From NCBI GenBank assembly GCA_943704525.1, contig CALSCQ010000640.1:1-11258 (forward strand): 11,258 bases of DNA, written 5' to 3'. Under the pieces are notes generated by a model. The model made no database searches, was not told where the DNA came from, and worked only from the letters and a program-made list of their open reading frames with translations. A program made the translations under genes and the position numbers. The stretch comes from Pigoraptor vietnamica. Its lineage: Eukaryota > Opisthokonta > Filasterea. Below are positions 8,179-11,258 of this stretch, in pieces. Every line of letters starts with the position of its first letter. Positions within the stretch are counted from its first letter, which is position 1.

Positions 8179-8758
8179 CACATAACACACGCGACGCGCG
8201 CACACACACGCACGCACACACACACAAACCTCACTTCACCGCTGTGTTTCGTAAGCTTCTTGCTCCGCACAGTAAATATAAGGGACGGAAGACCGCGCAC
8301 GTGACAGAAGGGAACGAGCACAGCCGCCCTCCGCGTCAGGTGTGACAGCTCCAGTCGCGGTCGTGCGCGCAGTGTTTCCGACATGCGTGCGAGATGCGCC
8401 TCGTCCAACACAGAACTAAAGTCCCGCGGCAGGTCAATTGTGGGCCCATGCAATGGCCACGCCAGCCGCGCCAGCGTGCGCACTTCAGGAGCTGCATTCG
8501 CCGATGCCGCGTGGGAGTATTTGCGCTGTGGCCGTAATAACAAGACGCACGGGCGCACCCTTGTGCATACCTGCAGAGTGCGTGCGTGTGAGCAATTGTG
8601 TCTGCGAAAAATCTGCAGTCCATAGTCCCTCAAGCGCGGTGTGTTGGGAGAGAGGCGCTGCGTGTGTGTCCATTGCGTGTGATGTCTGGGACAACAACCG
8701 CGTCTGCAGCCCACAGTCGCCCCAGTGCACAGCGTACCCTTCGCACGAGTGCGGCCAT
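7544..8758 (-). CDS. Nudix hydrolase, CoA-diphosphatase type, mitochondrial
   Basis: Exons on the - strand are 8758-8738 (21 bp), 8570-8230 and 7955-7544 (TAG), encoding 257 residues. The exon 2/3 join is certain: it restores KHSGEVSFPGG across a 274 bp intron filled with (TG)n on the sense strand. The CoA-diphosphatase signature IFTVRSKKLTKHSGEVSFPGG is followed by the Nudix box (residues GGMMDAS..EECALREAHEEL), whose RE and EE bind the metal. As in NUDT7/8, the spacing before RE is one residue longer than the generic box, the first Glu is Asp, and the usual Gly after EE is Ala. The family splits CoA or acyl-CoA into 4'-phosphopantetheine forms and 3',5'-ADP. The short first exon gives MAALVRR, which joins VCTRVRPCVLLLRPQRKYS. 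This Arg-rich, acid-free N-terminus has an R-x-Y/S presequence-cleavage motif, so it is probably mitochondrial like NUDT8. Exon 1 is less certain; an alternative start is ATG 8857. Confidence 0.88.
8016..8227. repeat. Long interrupted (CA)n/(TG)n microsatellite filling a Nudix intron
   Basis: Roughly 210 bases are made of CA units broken by CG, TA and occasional T. Almost the whole intron (7956-8229) is this repeat. On the sense (-) strand the transcript reads (UG)n directly after the 5' splice site GTTTGT, leaving about 60 non-repeat bases before the acceptor. Confidence 0.93.
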
Positions 8759-8986
8759 ATTGTGTGCCCGTGCAATGCTGCGGAAACGCAAGGCCAGCGA
8801 CGCGTTTTGTTGAAGACGACTCACCAGTACGCCGTCGCTATTAATGGAACCTCCCATGCCCCCAATGCTTATTGTCGTCACATTGATGTCATCTGGATAC
8901 AGTGGGGCAGAGCATGCTGGCGTACTCAAACGTCGAAGCACTTTTCTTGAGTGCGGTGTTGCTGTCGTGGAATAGCACGCGCAGCC
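8759..8986. promoter_or_regulatory. Bidirectional promoter region between the Nudix and bL33m genes
   Basis: The start codons of two divergent genes for mitochondrial proteins are 228 bp apart, so both promoters and leaders must share this space. There is no TATA consensus in either direction. If the 47-bp leader intron is real, the promoter proper is confined to about 8825-8986. Confidence 0.7.
8778..8824 (-). other. Possible 47-bp intron in the Nudix 5' leader
   Basis: On the - strand GTGAGTCGTC at 8824 and the pyrimidine-rich TTTCCGCAG ending at 8778 form excellent splice signals 47 bases apart, upstream of ATG 8758. Removing it puts the upstream ATG 8857 out of frame and leaves ATG 8758 as the start. 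It would be the shortest intron in the window. There is no transcript evidence. Confidence 0.4.
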
Positions 8987-9206
8987 ATGGCGAAGGCCAA
9001 GGCAAAGTGGGTGAAATGCGGAGAGGGACATTGTGGCTGCGGGTGTGCCTCAAGCGCATCCCTTTGAGTGGCATGACTTGCACACTGCACGTGTGCTTGC
9101 GATACGCGCTACGTCGAACCATTGCCGCCTCCCACACGCACACACAGACGCACACAACAGACGCAAACACACACACACACAGACGCACACACACACTGAC
9201 GCACAA

Positions 9207-9237
<31 letters not shown>

Positions 9238-9256
9238 GACACGCAGACACACGCAG

Positions 9257-9287
<31 letters not shown>

Positions 9288-9305
9288 GACACGCAGACAC
9301 ACGCA

Positions 9306-9356
<51 letters not shown>

Positions 9357-9765
9357 GCCACAAATCATAATCTGATGTCTCCGCGTGTGCGCGTGCAGGA
9401 CGCTCCTTGTGCGACTGCTGAGCATGGCCAATACGGGCTTTTTCTACATGGCAAAGCGAAGCCGACTCAAGCCAAAGCTGCAGCTCATCAAGTACGACCC
9501 TATAGGTGGGCGCAAGGGATTGGGCTATCTCAAACACCGTGCGGCTGCTATCCCTGTGCGGCGCGCATATACGAGTGCTTGTACGCGTTGGCCTGTCACG
9601 TGCGTATGTATTGGTGGCTCTCTCCTGGCGTTGTGTGTGCATGCAATGTGCTATGTGCCTGGTTGCATTCTTGCTCAGGGGATGATCATGAGCTGATTTT
9701 GTGCGTCTCGCGTTGCTGTAGTGAACCAGCGCGTGCTCTTCAAGGAGGGCGGCAAAAACAAGTAG
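8987..9765 (+). CDS. MRPL33: Mitochondrial large-subunit ribosomal protein bL33m
   Basis: Exons are 8987-9006, 9399-9505 and 9722-9765 (TAG), encoding 56 residues. The introns (392 and 216 bp) are GT-AG with donors GTGGGT and GTGGGC. The joined product starts [20 protein letters not shown], continues [22 protein letters not shown] and ends [14 protein letters not shown]. It matches the bL33 family throughout: the basic N-terminus, the [LI][LV]VR..S..[GN]TG stretch, the central basic R-S-R-L-K-P-K and the conserved KYDP.V..RVLF end. Length is typical (bacterial bL33 about 55, human MRPL33 65). As in other mitochondrial forms, the zinc-binding cysteines of some bacterial L33 are absent. It sits near the E site of the mitoribosome 50S-like subunit. 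Both splice junctions split codons (AA/G, G/TG) and restore conserved residues, so the model is well supported. The head-to-head partner is the mitochondrial Nudix gene. Confidence 0.96.
9133..9352. repeat. (CA)n microsatellite with higher-order 50-bp units in bL33m intron 1
   Basis: About 220 bases of CA-rich repeat lie in the intron, ending 46 bases before the acceptor at 9398. Within it a 30-base segment ACGCACAGACACGCAGACAC plus ACGCAGACAC at 9231-9260 recurs exactly at 9281-9310. The copies are separated by (AC)10, giving a 50-base higher-order unit. Confidence 0.95.
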
Positions 9766-10230
9766 TCGAAGAGTCCTTCGTGCTGTCGCGTTGCGTGCCT
9801 GGCTGTGCTGCGTCTGCGCGTTCTGATTTGTTGTACACTACATGCACTCGCCTTGTGCGACAGCTTCCCTTTCGACACACGCACTATGCACGCATACTCT
9901 CACTCCCTCTTTCACGCGCGCTTACGCGCACTCTCACGTATGCGATGGCACGCAGCACGGGCATGCGCACACTCGCGCCCACACGCACACACGCAGCGCG
10001 CACATCTCCCCGTTTTGCGCGACTGTTGCATTTATTGCATGAGTTGGCCTTTATGCAAGCTATCGGACGTGCGGCGCGCGCGTCTGTAGTAGGCCTCTGT
10101 GTCCCAACGGAGATCCGACGCCTGCATGGCAGACTCGCGTTCTTTCGAGCTTACCTGCGACACAACCACGAATGGGCAGTGCGCAAAGAGACCGTCGAAC
10201 GGTAATTAATACGCAGCAAGGCTTCTCTAC
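9766..10230. other. Convergent intergenic spacer (bL33m / EGF protein)
   Basis: It contains a moderately CA/CG-rich stretch (about 9865-10005) and, on the - strand, AATAAA (the + strand reads TTTATT at 10031-10036) about 195 bases beyond the EGF gene's stop. That hexamer is a plausible polyadenylation signal for the EGF gene. Long open frames through this spacer are composition artefacts. A possible last intron of the EGF gene occupies 10155-10234. Confidence 0.6.
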
Positions 10231-10234
10231 TCAC
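10155..10234 (-). other. Possible terminal intron overlapping the EGF gene stop codon
   Basis: On the - strand the EGF reading frame ends CGG TGA, and the same bases form a perfect donor GTGAGT. An acceptor GTGTCGCAG ends at 10155. Splicing joins CG to GTAA, giving CGG TAA, so the protein is identical whether or not the intron is removed. The acceptor is immediately followed by GTAAGC, another donor-like sequence. Confidence 0.5.
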
Positions 10235-10881
10235 CGGCGCCGGCGATTGCCGCAGGGCTGCGACTCTCTCCACTTTGCCCAGGCCCCCTTCCACTCGTCG
10301 AAGCTGTGCGTCCATTGCTCCGTTGGCGATACCTCCCTCTCGCAATTGGGACCGGAGAATTCGGCGGCACACTCGCACGCAAAGGCGTCGCCGTTGGGTG
10401 TACACGTGCCGCCGTTTGCGCAGGGGTCGGGGTCGCACGGGTGGGGCGGATCTCCGCACAGATCGCCAGAGTAACCACCGACACAGACGCACACGAACGA
10501 GCTCTCAAACATCGCGATGCACGAGCCTCCGTTCACGCAGGGGTTGGGGTCGCACGGGCGAAAAGGCGGGGGATCCTCGCAAGTCAGTCCAAAATACCCC
10601 CCGGTGCACTCACAAACGAACGCGCCGCTGTTCGGTGTGCACGCCCCGCCGTTCACGCACGGGTTGGGGTCGCAGGGATCGATCGCAGGCGGCGTTTCGC
10701 ACAGAGACCCCGAGAAGTTGTTGACGCACGCGCACGTGAACGATTCCGAATCGCCGCCCGCAATGCACGCGCCATCGTTCATGCACGGGTTGGGGTCGCA
10801 TTGATCGGCCGCTGCGACAGTCACTCCAAAAGCGAGTAGAATAGCGGCGCAGAGCACTGCGTGCCGCCGAGTCGAGCTCAT
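10231..10881 (-). CDS. Secreted protein with four EGF domains
   Basis: A continuous frame encodes 216 residues. ATG 10881 is chosen because it opens a compact signal peptide (MSSTRRH then AVLCAAILLAFGV, predicted cleavage near A25). An in-frame ATG at 10914 would add 11 residues. Four EGF domains follow with perfect six-cysteine spacing (C-x4-C-x5-C-x8/9/10-C-x-C-x8-C): 28-61, 70-101, 110-142 and 149-180, each starting CDPxPC.NGG/DG. They are separated by short Pro-rich linkers (ETPPAID, EDPPPFRP, GDPPHP). None shows the DxxE calcium-binding pattern. After EGF4 comes a Trp-rich tail (WTHSFDEWKGAWAKW) with a single extra Cys and an RRRR end. There is no membrane helix, so it should be secreted as an adhesion or matrix-type or ligand-like protein; the role is inferred. 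The stop overlaps a splice donor. Confidence 0.92.
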   Translation of the reverse strand: MSSTRRHAVLCAAILLAFGVTVAAADQCDPNPCMNDGACIAGGDSESFTCACVNNFSGSLCETPPAIDPCDPNPCVNGGACTPNSGAFVCECTGGYFGLTCEDPPPFRPCDPNPCVNGGSCIAMFESSFVCVCVGGYSGDLCGDPPHPCDPDPCANGGTCTPNGDAFACECAAEFSGPNCEREVSPTEQWTHSFDEWKGAWAKWRESQPCGNRRRR

Positions 10882-11258
10882 CCGAGCTGCACTTTGATTG
10901 CAATCTCGCCCCATCTCGACGATGATTAGACACGGGTGGCTAATATTCGATGTCGTCGGCTGTAGCACTCTTTGCCGCGTGCGGAACGGAAACAAACGCG
11001 CAGTGATGGCGTCGTCGGTTCGATGGGAGGAAGACACGGGTGCGCGTGAATGCGTCCCCGCGCCACACCCGCTCCAAAATTGGAAAATCAGCCACCTTCC
11101 GGTCACCTGGAAAAAACCGGGCACCGCCGGCGGCCGCCCGCCGTATGAAACATTCACTCATATGATCCCTACTACATAAGGGACTGATGAAATTCTCGTT
11201 CCTGATTGGTTAATTTAATCATGACGTCATGGAGATCGCATCCAGACAGAGTAGTTCC
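10882..11258 (-). promoter_or_regulatory. Upstream region of the EGF gene
   Basis: No coding exon is evident on either strand. Features include an inverted CCAAT (GATTGG at 11203-11208), an AT-rich TTAATTTAATC (11210-11220) and a CRE palindrome at the edge. The frame open upstream of 10914 lacks any domain and is probably leader or promoter. Confidence 0.5.
11220..11231. promoter_or_regulatory. 12-bp palindrome CATGACGTCATG (CRE/ATF consensus)
   Basis: A perfect palindrome contains TGACGTCA, the consensus of CREB/ATF bZIP dimers. It lies about 340 bp upstream of the EGF gene start. The ATF2-type bZIP encoded in this window has the matching DNA-contact residues, so regulation by it or a paralogue is possible but unproven. 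Confidence 0.5.

Noticed and set aside
8016-8227. CRISPR-like or telomere-like array
   Set aside because: The repeats are simple CA dinucleotides without unique spacers or a telomeric unit, and they lie inside a spliced intron.
8571-8714. Upstream extension of the Nudix exon 2 open frame as coding
   Set aside because: The frame is open but has no in-frame ATG, and a good acceptor (CTCTGCAG) ends at 8571. The spliced model starting at ATG 8758 explains the N-terminus better.
8889-9642. Cys-Val repeat frames on the - strand
   Set aside because: They are translations of (TG)n in the bL33m intron, with no start or domain context.
9675-10150. C-terminal extension of the EGF protein through a further splice
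   Set aside because: Using the second acceptor after the GTAAGC site would add a long Arg/Val-rich tail with no domain that runs into the bL33m 3' end, past an AATAAA. An early stop is more likely.
9033-10205. 390-codon + frame rich in Thr-His repeats
   Set aside because: It is open only because the CA microsatellite has no stop codons. It runs through both bL33m introns in the wrong frame for exons 2 and 3 and has no coding character after the repeat.

Overview
The window looks like a compact nuclear genome from a unicellular eukaryote. Every gene longer than one exon uses short (about 80-390 bp) GT-AG introns, with donors mostly of the form GTGNGT, and coding frames carry high G+C at third positions. 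A bZIP with a poly-Q run, tandem EGF domains, a mitochondrial bL33 close to the animal/fungal form and abundant (CA)n/(TG)n microsatellites suggest an opisthokont-related protist such as a choanoflagellate or another holozoan or apusomonad-like flagellate. The exact lineage cannot be fixed from the sequence.

Layout, left to right: (AC)56 inside an intron, then the 3' half of a mitochondrial carrier (SLC25) gene, + strand, five exons, 149-1383. Convergent to it is a two-exon gene on the - strand (1541-2994) for a secretory, single-pass membrane protein with two Cu/Zn-superoxide-dismutase-like domains. A 1.86 kb divergent intergenic stretch with no convincing gene follows (2995-4852). Then comes a single-exon ATF2-type bZIP transcription factor (+, 4853-5950) and a three-exon gene for an unrecognised acidic, probably nuclear protein (+, 6294-7239). 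Convergent to that is a three-exon CoA-diphosphatase-type Nudix hydrolase with a mitochondrial presequence (-, 7544-8758). It lies head to head, 228 bp apart, with a three-exon mitochondrial ribosomal protein bL33m gene (+, 8987-9765). The last gene is a secreted protein of four EGF domains (-, 10231-10881), followed by its upstream region up to the window end.

Three of the seven genes (carrier, Nudix enzyme, bL33m) are predicted to act in mitochondria, and two of these probably share a promoter region. Two others enter the secretory pathway. There is no operon logic. The most unusual items are the tandem SOD-like membrane protein, whose first domain has lost exactly the His-x-His copper ligands while keeping the zinc site; long microsatellites sitting inside three introns close to splice sites; and a splice donor that overlaps the stop codon of the EGF gene.
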